Program-made: the position numbers and the translations under genes | Shown: positions 28,701 through 39,114 of the stretch, piece by piece | Layout: each line of letters opens with the position of its first letter | How positions within the stretch are numbered: the first letter of the stretch is position 1 | Origin: Schistosoma mansoni | Lineage: Eukaryota; Platyhelminthes; Trematoda; Strigeidida; Schistosomatidae | NCBI RefSeq assembly: GCF_000237925.1 | Contig: NC_031496.1 | Span: forward strand, 10,564,017 to 10,628,016 | DNA length: 64,000 nucleotides | Direction: 5' to 3' | Notes under the pieces: generated by a model | The model's input: the letters and a program-made list of their open reading frames with translations, nothing else | Database searches by the model: none | Told to the model about the DNA's origin: nothing

Positions 28701-31700
28701 AGAAACATATTAGCACCAAATTATTTATTAATTTCATTTACTGTCATATTTTATTACTAATCTCATAAATAAAGTTTGATTTGTTATGCAAGTTCCATTG
28801 AATGCTTTTCATAATATTAACTTCGAAAAAAATATATTAATTACCTTAAATATTTATTAACTAATGAGTTATGCATTGGCACTGTCATCAAATAGATTCT
28901 AGACGAAAATTCATGTGATAAGAATTTGTCCGTTTTCAACATCATTGAATTACAATCGGATAAACCAAATTCTCTAAACGATGAATTGAATGGAACTATA
29001 GGACAGTTCAATCGAAATTCATTTGATCGATCTCCTCTACCTGACGATTTGTATGATGTAAGTAATAGTATTTAAGGTTTACAATTTCAGCATTATTCAA
29101 AATCTTCTGAAGATATATTTTCGTCGACTTTTTCGATTTGAATATTTAACAGAGTTAATTGTATTTTGTAATTTTTTTATTTTAGGGTAGCTTGAAAGAA
29201 TTGGAAGTATGTTCACCTATGAAGTAAGTTAGTGATTTTTCTCTCATTTCATTTATTGAGATAATTAAAGTTCAAGTTAATTGGATTTGAATACATTTGG
29301 TAGTATATTTACTGATCTCAGTGAAATTTTTAAAATGACTTATATCGATCATGATATTTCATTTAGCCGTTACATTTGTATGAAAGTTAACATGACATAG
29401 AGAAGTAGGGTGATAAATTACTTAATATTTAAACGTACAGAATGACCGTCTTTACGTCACTGTCTTTGTTTTTACGCTGTTATACTGATGCGATACTTTG
29501 GGTCACTTATCGTAAAAACTTTTGTTTATCAGGTTCACAGTGGAGAAAGCATTTCATTTGGATAGAGTTGAGACCAAAACTTTCCAAGTTTTCATATGTG
29601 TTCTGTATTAGCATCAGCACACACGTGCTACATTGCTCATAACTGTCAAATTTGTTGTGTTTTAAAAGTTGAGAGAGAATTCTCATATAGATAAGCTACA
29701 TTCATGAGAATATGATGGTAGTTTTTATTACTTTACTTTCGAGTCGTCGTTTTACTAGCTATTGTTATTCAGTAATCAGTCAAAAGTGATAATTCTAATT
29801 TAGTCAAATGTTTAAATTTTTATAGTTAGATATCTATTTTGTTACATAGTTTTCTTCTATCATGTACCTCGAAGTAAAGTGAAATGAACAACCAATATGA
29901 GAAGTTTGTACATCTTGAAAATTACGTCATTCTGTATAGTTATTTAATGGTAACATCTTAAAATGATCATAGAAAATTCTTATACAATTCACCAAATTAT
30001 GAGAGTGTTGATAAATTTTACAATATCACTCGTATATCTAGCAATTGTTACTTATTACTCATTTTCATCAATTTTCCCATAAACACATTGTTCTAATCTG
30101 TTGGAATATCTTTTAAATAAAAGCTATGCCTAGTTTCATTCATGATTACCAGTGATCAACTTTCAATGTTTAACTTACTTAGATTCTTAATCTTATTTAT
30201 TAAATTTAATAAATTCATTTTATCTTTATGATTCATTAGCGAGACTATAATTTCTAGACGAATCCATCAAATTTAGGATGGCAAGTCTTGAAATTCATTC
30301 ATTCATTTATATACACTATGTTGAATATGAACATACCCATGTAAAATAATAACTATTCCACAGTTTGCATGAATAAATAATTTGGCAGTAGTTTTCATCA
30401 GAAGTCTTTTGTGCATTGAATTATTATTATAAATCATAAAGTACTTACTGGATAAACTTTTCTTTTCTTGATTTGCAAAATGTTTTACAATTCTGTCATG
30501 TGAAAATCATTTATAAACACAGAAGTAAAACTCTAAAACCTTCTAGTTTGTTAGGAAGCAATCTTAACTTTGAAAGCGTGAATGTATTCTGAAAAAATAA
30601 CACTTTTAGATATATTGAAACAATGATAGTTTGACATATAGTCTAGTGTCTTACTTATTATAATCATTCAAATTTACTCAAAGAATTCAGTTAGTTGTGA
30701 TTCAAATGATAAATATGATATTTGTTTCATTATATTTCACTCTTCACAGTTAATGAATCATTGATTTTTTTTGTCATATCTCTAACCGATAAAAATCAGG
30801 ATGAATTGTTACCATCCCTTTGAATAGCTGTTTTTTCCATCCATAAGTTTAATTGTAAAAATACAATCAACACAATCGTATTATCCATTTGCATCTGTCG
30901 TAATCTTGATTCTCTCATGAGGTGTACTATTCAGAGGCATATTTTTTCATGTTCATTTCCTATTGAAGTTGGTTAAAATTAGATTCACCTGCATTAACTT
31001 ATACAATTATTTTATTTATACATGTTAATCTATTCAGAGAAAGAATAAATTTTCCAGCCTATAAAAATGGTTATTATTGAATACTATCAGTGTATTTTAT
31101 TTGCATTCACTGATTCATAATATTAGATCAAGTAATCAATTTTGAATTAAACTAATTCAATAATATTTTTATTCTTCTGATTTAAACAACTGAAACCAAA
31201 TACTTATTTAGTTTACTTATTTATATTTTAAATTTCAGTTTTGAAACCTTTTTACGACATATAACATTAATCTGTACAAAAGTTAATGAAAATATCCTAG
31301 CTGTAAGTTCATTATTATTGTCATAACATCATTCGATTATTTTCAATCATAATCAATGACCATTAACTTTTTTTCTTTAACGAATATTTTAACGTTAATT
31401 AATTGTATAAAGGAATAAATATTTCTCTTGAATAATCAATTTAATTTTCACTATTGATCATTCATAAAAATAATGATACGATTACTACCTTAATCATACA
31501 CATATGTATGATGTAATGTTTACCCTAATTTAAAGAACTCAAAGATTTCATTCCAAACAATTAGTTTAAACAATAATTACAGGGAAACAAAAAAAAGAGA
31601 AGGTAGATTTAATTCTTTCTAATTTGACACGATAGCTTACTAATTAAGGAATCTAATTTTCTGCTATTAGGTTATAGATTCGAATCATGTCCCAATGAAT

Positions 31701-33090
31701 TCAGTTTATACAGTCAGTTAGTAGTATCATTAACCCATATACTTGAAAAATGACCCAGACACGAGCATCACCATCAGATTTTATCTTTCCAGTTCAGTAT
31801 ATTCATTAAGAAATTCAACTAAAGTGATAAAGAAATGAGAGCAAAATGATATACAATCATAAAATTCATTTATTTGAATGACTTATATCATTATGTTACT
31901 CTTACTTATGATTTTCAATTCTAATTGTTCACACTAAAATCATAATAATTGTTATTAATGATGTTATTCTACTTATTTGTTTATGATGACAGCATCAAGA
32001 ACTTGAACAAAGGTAATGATAATTTTTTCATCGTTATATATATATATATTATGGGGATTGTATTTTGATGAAGTTTCCTTTTTTTTTATCTAGATGGTTA
32101 AACTTGTCTGATCCACCTAGCTCAGGAAAAGTGACTCCACAAAAAATAATCCACCTGAGCTATAAATCTTCTTCATGGCACTTTTGTGTCTGTATTGTGT
32201 ATACTTTTACTGCAATTATTATTTTTAATAATTAAATGAATACACTGGCTTAATCGTTGTTTAAAAACTGTTGTGTAAATGTGTGTTTACCATTTGTAAA
32301 TGAAGAGTAGGGATGATGAACAATATTATCCTATTTGTATGATCTTCACTATACATATATAGTACATGATAATAAGTAATAGAATTTTGTTTCCAGTAAC
32401 AATACAAATGTTATAAATTACTTTGAAGCATATAAATTATTTAATAGAAATGATAGTTACTACAGTAACTGTGAATAACTCTTCTAAGAAGTCCTAAGCG
32501 GCTTCATCTAATTTGTAACTTTAGTCTAGCAAATGTGATTCTTTTGAAAGTTTAATATTTTCACCAAACAATAATAATTCATATCAATTACAATCATTAA
32601 TTTTAAGCTTTGTAACTGTAGTACAAATTAAGTGATATATAACTATTAAGTGTTATATTATCACCTACTTAATTTTCACTTTTGAAATTCATACAAACGA
32701 TTACAAATAACTTTTAGTGTTATAGTTTCTGTCTATGCCTTTCATTTCGACAATATTCAACACGGAGAAGCCAAAGGACTTAAGTCTACATCTTCGAATC
32801 ATTTCAGTTTATTATTGGTAAAAAAGTTCAATATATTAGATATAAGGTACTGAAAATTGCCTTCACTAGTGTTCTACATTGAACGACACCTAACATTGAT
32901 ATCTTATCCATTTTGTTTTTTTTTTAAATATTTATCTATATCAACTTGTTCAGTGATATTATTATTATCTTCTTAGTCCAGCTGATGGTTTTTAATATAA
33001 TATCACTTTTCTTTTAGATGGATCTCACTTCAAAAAGAACTTTCAGATCTAAAATTAAACATTCAAGAAACAGTCAATAAGGATTCATAA
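4208..33090 (+). CDS. SYCP2: Synaptonemal complex protein 2 (SYCP2)-like, multi-exon gene
   Basis: SYCP2 is a meiotic chromosome-axis protein: an ARM-like plus PH N-terminal module, a disordered linker, and a C-terminal coiled coil that partners with SYCP3. I assembled 22 exons: 4208-4486, 6028-6116, 6182-6365, 8062-8114, 8158-8203, 9176-9295, 9744-9822, 12405-12628, 15564-15722, 15776-16155, 16415-16530, 18431-18651, 20093-20411, 21298-21387, 22451-about 22984, 24580-24664, 26339-26705, 28896-29057, 29186-29223, 31239-31302, 31993-32012, 33018-33090. All join in phase with GT-AG borders and total 3702 nt (1233 codons). Diagnostic text recalled from vertebrate SYCP2 includes LGDFDLQ (GDYDLQ), VRSFLNTVNG (CRIFLNLVNG), SLPC (TFPC) and FWLDFNLG (FWIDFNLG). 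ATG 4208 follows an in-frame TAA at 4199; the protein starts later than the vertebrate one, so 5' coding exons may be missing. The 3' end of exon 15 is the weakest border. Confidence 0.85.
5101..5448 (+). repeat. Dispersed repeat, copy A (unclassified)
   Basis: This is about 340 bp matched along its length by 39115-39462 in the same orientation. Shared anchors include GTATTTGTAATTTGACAA, GTCAGAAGCGAGGA, TATCAATATATCG, GGGACGGCG-type text, ATGACCGAGCACCTT and ATATCGAAGACTTACAGAG. It lies in intron 1 of the SYCP2-like gene. I see no coding frame and no clear terminal structure, so I leave it unclassified. Confidence 0.7.
6890..7170 (-). mobile_element. RTE-type LINE 3' end fragment
   Basis: Read on the minus strand, this matches the 3' untranslated tail of the RTE copy that ends near 49240. 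Shared words include the AGATTAGAATTTG segment (in complement), the ATGGGATTTGAATTGACAACTGCATCT segment split by a few changes, and the CATACGTACATCAGTTCGAGTTGCCATACCACATTAGCAC string (seen here on plus). It is 5'-truncated, sits in intron 3 of the SYCP2-like gene in antisense, and has no coding capacity. Confidence 0.65.
9176..12628 (+). CDS. SYCP2: SYCP2-like exons 6-8: PH/Spt16M-like domain
   Basis: These exons cover residues 218-358. Exon 6 (120 nt, phase 0 at both ends) encodes GDVFWLDFNLGTNRITSY, a close counterpart of the vertebrate EEFWIDFNLGSQTLSFY segment. Exon 7 encodes a YTWEILTIYPELLDCLDIK strand pair matching the QWEAVTVPEEKVQIYSIEV region. Exon 8 continues with GVIVVRF, ISGYVIEARIIVS and FFQLKF, alternating hydrophobic strands followed by an amphipathic helix (VCILRRLQSLCQ), as expected for the end of a PH fold. 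The acceptors at 9175 and 12404 and the donors GTATG, GTAAG and GTACG are good. This module is thought to contact chromatin or centromere factors in vertebrates; that role is inferred here. Confidence 0.83.
11385..11757 (-). mobile_element. Isolated 5' end of an SR2-like RTE LINE
   Basis: The minus strand of this stretch aligns along its whole length with the first ~400 bp of the near full-length SR2-like element at 52218. Anchors on the plus strand include ACCATTGATTTGGGGTCAGG, CACTAGGTGG, TGAGATATCCCTG, GAGAACATTCTGAGAGAG and a terminal GCTTACCAGTGGATT corresponding to the element's first bases in complement. There is no ORF and no 3' half attached. LINEs usually lose their 5' end, so an isolated 5' end is unusual. 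It sits in intron 7 of the SYCP2-like gene. Confidence 0.7.
14598..14805 (+). mobile_element. Sm-alpha-type SINE with tRNA-like head and hammerhead
   Basis: A tRNA-related head is visible: an A-box-like TGGTCTAGGAGTTAAGCG at about 14645 and a B-box GGTTTCGAATC at 14688-14698, which together could drive RNA polymerase III. A hammerhead ribozyme follows (14722-14767), then a short tail with CCAGGTTTTCCATGGTGG. The same order, inverted, occurs at 18885-19055, and tail pieces flank the assembly gap near 58 kb. Sm-alpha elements of schistosomes are known to carry self-cleaving hammerheads. This copy lies in intron 8 of the SYCP2-like gene. Confidence 0.85.
14722..14767 (+). ncRNA. Hammerhead ribozyme (SINE-borne, minimal helix III)
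   Basis: All core elements are present. Helix I is GCACTG (14722-14727) with CAGTGC (14762-14767), six perfect pairs. The CUGANGA box is at 14728-14734 with G at the free position. Helix II is GTCC (14735-14738) with GGAC (14746-14749). The GAAAC box is at 14750-14754 and the cleavage triplet GTC at 14759-14761. Helix III is only A-U and C-G closed by a GGCC loop, which is too short for good single-copy cleavage; such hammerheads are known to work best as dimers. The core shows no disabling base. Confidence 0.82.
15564..26705 (+). CDS. SYCP2: SYCP2-like exons 9-17: long disordered linker
   Basis: These exons cover roughly residues 359-1115. They are rich in Ser, Thr, Asn, Lys and Asp, with no fold visible, typical of the SYCP2 middle region. 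The phases run 0, 2, 1, 0, 1, 1, 1, 2, 0 and every junction restores the open frame. Exon 15 (22451 onward) is strongly basic: a RRRSARLLNKSQ motif and runs such as LKSKKKSSKDENQKK suggest nuclear localisation. Exon 17 has an acidic patch (EIVDPDDEIVDSNDDD) and then a PKHFSKYFETGKR segment. The exon 15 donor must be phase 1 to fit exon 16; the best candidate is GTTGGT at 22985, which is a weak site, so a small unrecognised exon between 15 and 16 remains possible. In vertebrates this linker holds the HORMAD-binding closure motif; I could not pick it out. Confidence 0.75.
16700..16905 (-). repeat. Repeat with a degenerate second-type hammerhead
   Basis: On the minus strand, 16844 to 16804 reads CATCCAGCTGACGAGTC, a short loop, then TAGGACAAAACGAGCATC, followed by CAATTCCACTCC. 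The order CCAGCUGANGAGUC, AUAGGAC, (G)AAAC, and AUUCCACU is that of the classical schistosome satellite hammerhead as I remember it. The conserved G of GAAA is A here, so it should be inactive. The stretch is GC-richer than its surroundings and sits in intron 11 of the SYCP2-like gene. Its extent is approximate. Confidence 0.5.
18885..19055 (-). mobile_element. Sm-alpha-type SINE, degenerate minus copy
   Basis: Reverse complement of the 14.6-kb SINE: the GAAGTTAGTCATTAACGGTG head, the CTCAGTGGTCTTTAATAT A-box region, GTGGATGCGCACTG, a hammerhead core and GGCCGTCCAGTGC are present in order. The CUGA box is CCGA and helix II is altered, so the ribozyme should be dead although helix I (GCACTG with CAGTGC) is kept. 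It lies antisense in intron 12 of the SYCP2-like gene. Confidence 0.8.
23638..23720 (-). repeat. Short RTE 3'-end-like remnant
   Basis: CAACGTGGAATCTGGCATGTGCGTATATCGGTTCAAGTTGCC-type text (complement of an RTE 3' tail also seen at 6.9 and 49.2 kb) is recognisable with many differences; CATTGGCACAG follows. It is short and diverged. Confidence 0.35.
25675..25721. repeat. (TA)n microsatellite
   Basis: About 23 uninterrupted TA units lie in intron 16 of the SYCP2-like gene. Confidence 0.95.
28896..33090 (+). CDS. SYCP2: SYCP2-like exons 18-22: C-terminal coiled coil
   Basis: Exon 18 starts at the acceptor AAATAG (phase 0); an apparent second AG seven bases later would put a stop in frame, so I reject it. 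Exons 19 (38 nt), 20 (64 nt), 21 (20 nt) and 22 (73 nt) are small. Together exons 20-22 encode about 50 residues with a clear heptad pattern (FETFLRHITLICTKVNENIL, HQELEQRWISLQKELSDLK, LNIQETV) ending at TAA 33088-33090. In vertebrates the equivalent coiled coil assembles with SYCP3 into axis filaments; here that partnership is inferred from position and pattern. The 20-nt exon 21 is the smallest exon of the gene. Confidence 0.82.
32094..32235 (+). other. Candidate alternative terminal exon of the SYCP2-like gene
   Basis: After exon 21 (phase 2) there is a strong pyrimidine tract and acceptor at 32093 in addition to the one at 33017. Both acceptors are followed by ATGG and both read Arg-Trp across the junction. 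The first gives RWLNLSDPPSSGK and then a hydrophobic end (FCVCIVYTFTAIIIF) and a stop at 32233-32235. The second gives the coiled-coil end described above. Only the latter continues the heptads, so this one is a possible rare isoform or a cryptic exon. Confidence 0.3.
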
Positions 33091-34359
33091 CAGAATTATA
33101 TCAGTTTTACAAATCTAGATTGTTTGTCTTTTATATGAACAAGTTATACAGTTCTGTTATTTTTTTTCAGTAGTTCAGTTTCAGTCTTTCAGTTGAATTA
33201 TTATTTTTGTGGTGAATTATTAATATTGACAGTTTAGATTACTATCGATAATATTATTAACTTTGTTTGAAATTTTAAGAAAAAACTTATCATGTTTCTT
33301 ACAGATTGAATGTAATACCGTTTTCTTCAGTTGAACTTAACTTTTGAAGTATTATATTCAGTGTTATTTATTTTTTGAATAACAAGTCGTTGAAACTGAG
33401 TTAGTTTGTATTTATTCTTCTATCCAATAGTAATGTTATTATTTTGGATTTGACTAAATAAATTTTTAGAGAGGTTTATTTAATTGGAACCTGACTTGTT
33501 ACGCTAAAAATAATTTCCTCTAATGGAAAGTTGACCAAAGAAATAAATTGCTAATAGCAAAAAATTAGGATTGCATATGAATAAAAAAATGCAAAGAAAT
33601 GTATACTGTATTCAAGATTTCTCAAAAGAGTTGTAAATATATTTGTACCAGTGCTAGTTCTGTTTGACATTTTCATCCAATTATTAGCATCCAAGCTGGG
33701 AGATACCCTCTTACAAAGGATAACTAGACTTTGGTTTCATAAATGCATTCCATTTTCTTTTTCTCAGGTATCGCTTGTAGGTTAAAGCAATGGATCTTAA
33801 AACACCGAGTCACAGGTCCGAACGTTAATTATTCTACTATGGTTCGAATAGCCAGGTCGTATCATTAACCCTCACACAAATTTGTGACTTGGTACATTAA
33901 CCTATACTTGACACATAAGTTAAATTTAATTTAAGACTCTTCTTGTTGATTTACTTTATGTACTTATCCTTGCTGGAATGCCCATTAACGAGAGCTACCT
34001 CATGTGTTATTAAGGAACTTTATTGAGATCTTCAGAGATACTGAAACAGAAATATATGTTATTGCCCTGAAAGACACTGTGGTCTGAGATCTTGCTTGTG
34101 GTTTTCAGTGAATTCTAATGCCTTCGGTATTTAGACGAATTATAACAAGTGGGTGGTTTTGGAGAGTATCATAAAATGAAGAGTAGTTTGCCACCGTGAC
34201 ATAAATTAGTGAATCAAGACCTATGTAGAGATTCACTAATTTATGCTAACTAGCATTTCACATACCTCCATTCATAATCGGAAATCAATAATATTGATAG
34301 TCACTCCACAGTTTTCTTTTAGTCAAAAGTAGTTTAGAAGCAGTAAAATTTACTGCCTG
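33091..34359. other. 3' flank of the SYCP2-like gene; no gene recognised
   Basis: Very AT-rich DNA directly downstream of the stop, containing the candidate polyadenylation signal. No open frame resembles a gene. A stretch near 33775-33900 faintly resembles a tRNA-derived head but is not convincing. Confidence 0.5.
33457..33462 (+). promoter_or_regulatory. Candidate polyadenylation signal AATAAA
   Basis: This canonical hexamer lies about 370 nt after the SYCP2-like stop codon, in a T-rich 3' flank. It is the best-placed canonical signal I noticed, but such motifs are common in AT-rich DNA. Confidence 0.4.
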
Positions 34360-35412
34360 TTACCCTTCATTGAAGCATAGGCCACCCACAACGACTCTCC
34401 AATCTACTCTGTCCTGAGCTATCCTTACCACTTCTTTCCAAGTTTTATTCATTCCTTTGATGTTTGCTTCCCATTCCCAACACACTGTCTTCTTCCACTC
34501 TTCCTTTCCACATTCCAAGTTGGGACTTGTCTCGTGATGAGGCTTAAAGATTCCCAGCATACTTTACTGATTTACACTTCATCTGAAAGCTGGTTTATAT
34601 TCTATCACAGTAAGTTTTTGCTGATCGTATCCTGCCAACTTATCTGGGGCATATTGAGTAGACAACTGTTTATAAATACCTGTACCATTTCGCTGATGGT
34701 TGTAGTAGTTCTCTGAGTTTCAGCTCATTACAGTGGAACTATCCTAGTGTTTGTATTGAAAACTGTGACTGTGGTGTTGGGTGATGATTGTTTTGAATTG
34801 GAGGTGTTCTTTGGTTGTAGGAATGTGGTGGTCGCTTTATCAACCCGTCCCATCACACCTGGGTTTTACCGTATCTTTCATCCTGTTCAACAACACTGTC
34901 GAAAATTTGCTGGTACTGACAGTGTGGTGAACGAGAACTTAGATTTTTAGGACTAATTTATTGTTTAATGCAAAACTACGGAATATCTTCGTAAAATATG
35001 AAGCCATAGATTAGATAGATCATTTGCACATCTATCAATTATTCTCTACATACTTCATGATTCTTCCAATTCTGTTGTTACTACGATTGCTCTCTGTTTC
35101 CCTTCCTTTTCAATCCAATCATCCATTGGAGGGCATTCAATATCCGACTTCTGCTACATACTACTTATATCTGTCAACATTCACCACAATAGTAATGTGA
35201 TGTCTCAGTAGTTCTCACATTTGCTAAGATCTCCTTTCTCCGGTTTCTTGATTAAATATCCTTTCTTCCAGTCTTTTGGAACTTATTCTTCTTCCTAAAT
35301 CTTTTTGAAAAGAATGAAACATTTCTGTTGTTAATTCTCTGTATGACTTTAGTGCATCAGTTGGCATGAAGTATTGTTTTGCTGCTTCCCACTTGATTTG
35401 TCTGATGGTCAT
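34360..35412 (-). mobile_element. RTE-type LINE fragments (same lineage as 1.2-2.3 kb)
   Basis: On the minus strand, 35412-35224 encodes a reverse-transcriptase entry segment (TDALKSYRELTTEMFHSFQK) that in relatives precedes the KKGDLS-NYRGI motif. At 34560-34360 the extreme C-terminus appears (CGKEEWKK, MNKTWKEVVRIAQDRVDWR, GGLCFNEG) and a stop. The polymerase core between them is largely missing or scrambled, so this is an internally deleted, inactive copy. Confidence 0.75.
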
Positions 35413-35722
35413 GCTAATTTTGTCGATTGTTGGTGCGGTGAAAGTCTATGCCTGGTGCTTCTATATAAGTTGAGTTAATTGTGGCTTGTCTGCTCCAGAG
35501 TTATTGAGATTATCAACTAAGCTTATCCAGTAAACTTTAATTTTACTTTCATTATATTATTGCAATTACAAGTTAGTGCACCAAACACTTTCGGATGCTT
35601 TTATTTTCTCAATAGTAAAACTACGCTTTCCAGGAAGCTCCGTCGGATTCTCAATCGAATTATTTGCTGTCGAAGAATCCAAGGAAGAATTTGATGATGG
35701 AATCGAGTCGCGATTGACTATG

Positions 35723-35754
<32 letters not shown>

Positions 35755-38700
35755 TCATAACTGATAATTGATATATTATAACATTTAAATTTGAACATAA
35801 CTCCATTGTTATTTCTGAGTGACTATATTTTGGGGTCCGCCACAGCTTTTCCCGCTCTTCTTTGTCTGTTGTCAATTTATGTCTTATTCTTCCTTTTCTT
35901 AACCCCATACAGGGTTTCGACGGAAATCCACTCCTTACGATGATGCTTTGGTAGACCAGCACTTCCTGGTGTGCTGAAAACTATTCATCTCATCCAGTTG
36001 TTTTCTATATTAGGTTCCCCTTCTTTCAAAAAAAATTTCCTAAGGTTAGGAACCTGTCGCTGAAAGCTAACTTGAATTCATTGAGTTTATCAGTTTTGCG
36101 AAGAGAGGCTGAACTAAGATTCGCAATGTTTTTCCTCAAGTTTCCAATGCTTCCAAGCTTTACTTTGATCTTGGCCATTGTAATGGACCAAAAATTATAT
36201 GAATTCAAAAATGAAAATAAAGTTATTACATCCGAAATTAATGTTAGAATATATCAATTATAATTTATAAACACAAAGAAGAGTTATGTGACGTCACTTA
36301 AGTCGGTAGGCTTTGGCGTGTTCGAGCTGCGTTTGGTACCATAATCCACAAATATAGGTAATTAATAATTCCAATGGGGTTGTTGTAATTCCAGAGGTAT
36401 AGCCAGATGTATTATATAATGGAAATATGGTTGTAGTCTATAAATATAGGTAATAGCTATTTTATAGTTCAATTATCATAACAACAGGCAGTTGAGAACA
36501 AGAGACGTATATGTAAAAGTGTATATACGAGCGGTTAACAACGTGTATCATGTCATGCGCGATTCAAAAAAGTAGACAGGGACAGTTCAAGGTCATACAG
36601 TTAAACAACATTGACATTCATTTGTGGTGAATGTACAAACTATGAAGTTTAACAAAAAACAATGCAAATAACATCAAAAATTATTTACAAAATAAGTTTG
36701 TCGTGCCTATCTCCACATCATCACTAAGTGTGATCTTCAGCTTAACCAGCTCCTCACTTTGTTAACACATCTCTACGGATATCTTGGGCATCTTTCACCT
36801 ATAACCATTTTTCTGAAAGATCATAGATTTGCAAATCTCACGGCTTGCGCTGCTTTCTCTCAGTTCATGTCGTCCCATGATAACTGTATGCACTGTTACC
36901 GATTTCAACCTTGGTGTTGAGGTCTGCAGTCCCGCCTGTAAGCTTTGGCACGTCTCTGTATTATTTCGATACCACTAGATCGCCAACAAATATATCTTAT
37001 TACAACTTTTAAGTGCCTTCTAGTTTTTGGCCTACCGAGGGATCCACGTCGATACCTGGCATGGAATCTTCCTGTCGTGGTGATCATAATCAATTGCGAC
37101 TCGACACCATCTACCATCTGTTTCATAATGGAGATAAAATTGGCAATAGAAATTCAGAAAATATGTTGTATTGAAATATATCTAGAACTGTACTAGGCTA
37201 GTTTTTTCATGATAATCAAACGAATAGAAACTATCTTGCGTGTCAATTACAAAGCATGTCTCAAATGATAATGCATCAATTAAAAACAGAATACGATCAA
37301 CGAATAGACAGATAGGCTATTTGACATCATAATTCCTTTGAATAGAAACCTTTTTACTCTTTGGGGAGGGTTTAAATTATTTACATTATATTTTCTGGTT
37401 AACGCTCTATAGCAGGTTTGTTATTGAAGGGATGGGACCGATGCTTAACGGCCTAAGCTGAGGACCTATAGCAATACTACAAAGTTGCAGGATGAGTTGT
37501 CTTCTGATATAGATTACGCTTTTTTGTCCACAACGATTCAGGTTTGATGTTTCAGTTCAATCTTCTTTTGAAGCTCGTTTTAGATCTGATTTCCGAGGAT
37601 CCTTTAACTTAAGATTTAGATACTACATTTTTAACGTTGGAAGTTTCACACAGTCTTGGTTTAATAACATATGGGAAACAGTGTAAGATTTCTTACGTCT
37701 GAAGTTAGACTGACTTACTTAACCCTCTTGCTAACCATATTCATTCTCTGATCCATTCTTAGTTATTAGAGCAAACTCAAAACGAGAAGACAGACCGCTG
37801 TTTTGCGAAGTCCAATCACGTCTTATAGTCATCCCAATATGAAGAATTTCGGAAGCTTTTTAAACAGTATATAATTCGATTTAGCTGTGCAATGATGACG
37901 ATAAAAATAAGAATAAATACGTGTGTGCTGCTGGAAGAAATGGGAACATTCTTTGTCCTTCAATGAGTAGTGTTTATTTGTTTATTCAAGCTTCAACAGG
38001 GATTCAGTCGCAAACTATATGCTGCAGAATCTTAACAACTTTCTATTTCCTCAATAGCTTTATTCGGTTTTAGAGAACATTGACTGAATTGTGAATCTGA
38101 TGTCAAGCCTGTTTAGTTTTTGAACTAACTCAAGCCTAGGGACATACAGTTCAAGTAGTGCATTCAAGCTCTTCATCGATTCTAGAGTGGAAAGCTCTCT
38201 TATGCCTCGAAGTGATCTAAATATTTTTCACCTTTAAATATTTTGCTAATCAATTCAGAGTACGGTTTTACTGCTGCATCAAGTTGCTTGATTCAGTCAT
38301 TGTACTAAAAACAATTGACAGAAAGCTGTTTTTCGTAATATCTGAACCATACACGTAACATGTAGTCGATGTCTGGAATAGTATTTTACTATCCGAAGTT
38401 TTTCTACTACTTTAGATCTGTGCTTTATTATCAGAACCAGATATAACAGTGTAGGGTCGGTGAAATGTCACTGAATATCGAACAGATCATCGATCCCTGT
38501 CAAGGTCAAGGATAGTCAACGCGCACCAGTAAAATATACGCCATGGACTGGCCCACGCGGCAGTGGTTGTACTTTCGCTTCTGTACTTTCGTGGTTGTAC
38601 CTTAACTAATATATTCTTGTAATAACGTCCTTTGTGTTGTACAGTCTCCATAGCATCCATGGCCCCTTGTTACGTCGGTGGGGGCAATCCACGTAAGGTG

Positions 38701-39114
38701 CTGGTCGCGAGGTGTGACTTCAGCGTTAGTTGGTTCGTCACCATTCTCATCTAACTCTGGTAGGCCCCCAATCATTTCAACATAGACCATCAATGTTGAT
38801 TTTACAACAGAAACATTTAAATTGTTGCTCACTGAACTTTTAACAACTAGAGTACAGGCATCTTAGAGGTGATTTTCTAGTGAATTAAACTATCCTGAAC
38901 ACTTCTTTATATCTCTTTAAATATCTACTTGAGTTTAGTCGCAACACAAAGCTTAGAGGTAACATCCAGAAACTAGAGACACAACACGGAAGAATGAAAG
39001 AAAGTTACACCACCTGCTCCTTGGAATTATCAAAATGCTAGATATTCCTTACGACTGAGCCAGTCCGAGCGACTTTACAGCAGTCCTTTGAGAGGGAACT
39101 TGACATTTTTTAGG
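35413..39114. other. Intergenic, repeat-like, no gene recognised
   Basis: No host exon was found. A (TA)n/(ATAC) run lies at about 35728-35755. A roughly 30-nt word at 35697 (GATGGAATCGAGTCGCGATT) recurs inverted near 37110, pointing to two inverted copies of an unnamed repeat. Two near-identical AATATAGGTAAT words lie at about 36350 and 36440. A GC-richer block at about 38450-38830 stands out but I cannot classify it. Confidence 0.5.

Noticed and set aside
28903-29057. Exon 18 starting at the second AG (TTCTAG)
   Set aside because: The phase-0 reading would meet a stop; starting at 28896 after AAATAG keeps the frame.
31640-31760. Possible tRNA-derived SINE head (GATTCGAATC box)
   Set aside because: Only a B-box-like word is visible, with no A-box at proper spacing and no second copy that I could confirm.
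33775-33900. Another tRNA-like stretch
   Set aside because: Weak A- and B-box similarity only; no cloverleaf could be drawn.
35728-35755. (TA)n-like tract as a functional site
   Set aside because: Ordinary interrupted microsatellite; reported only within the intergenic entry.
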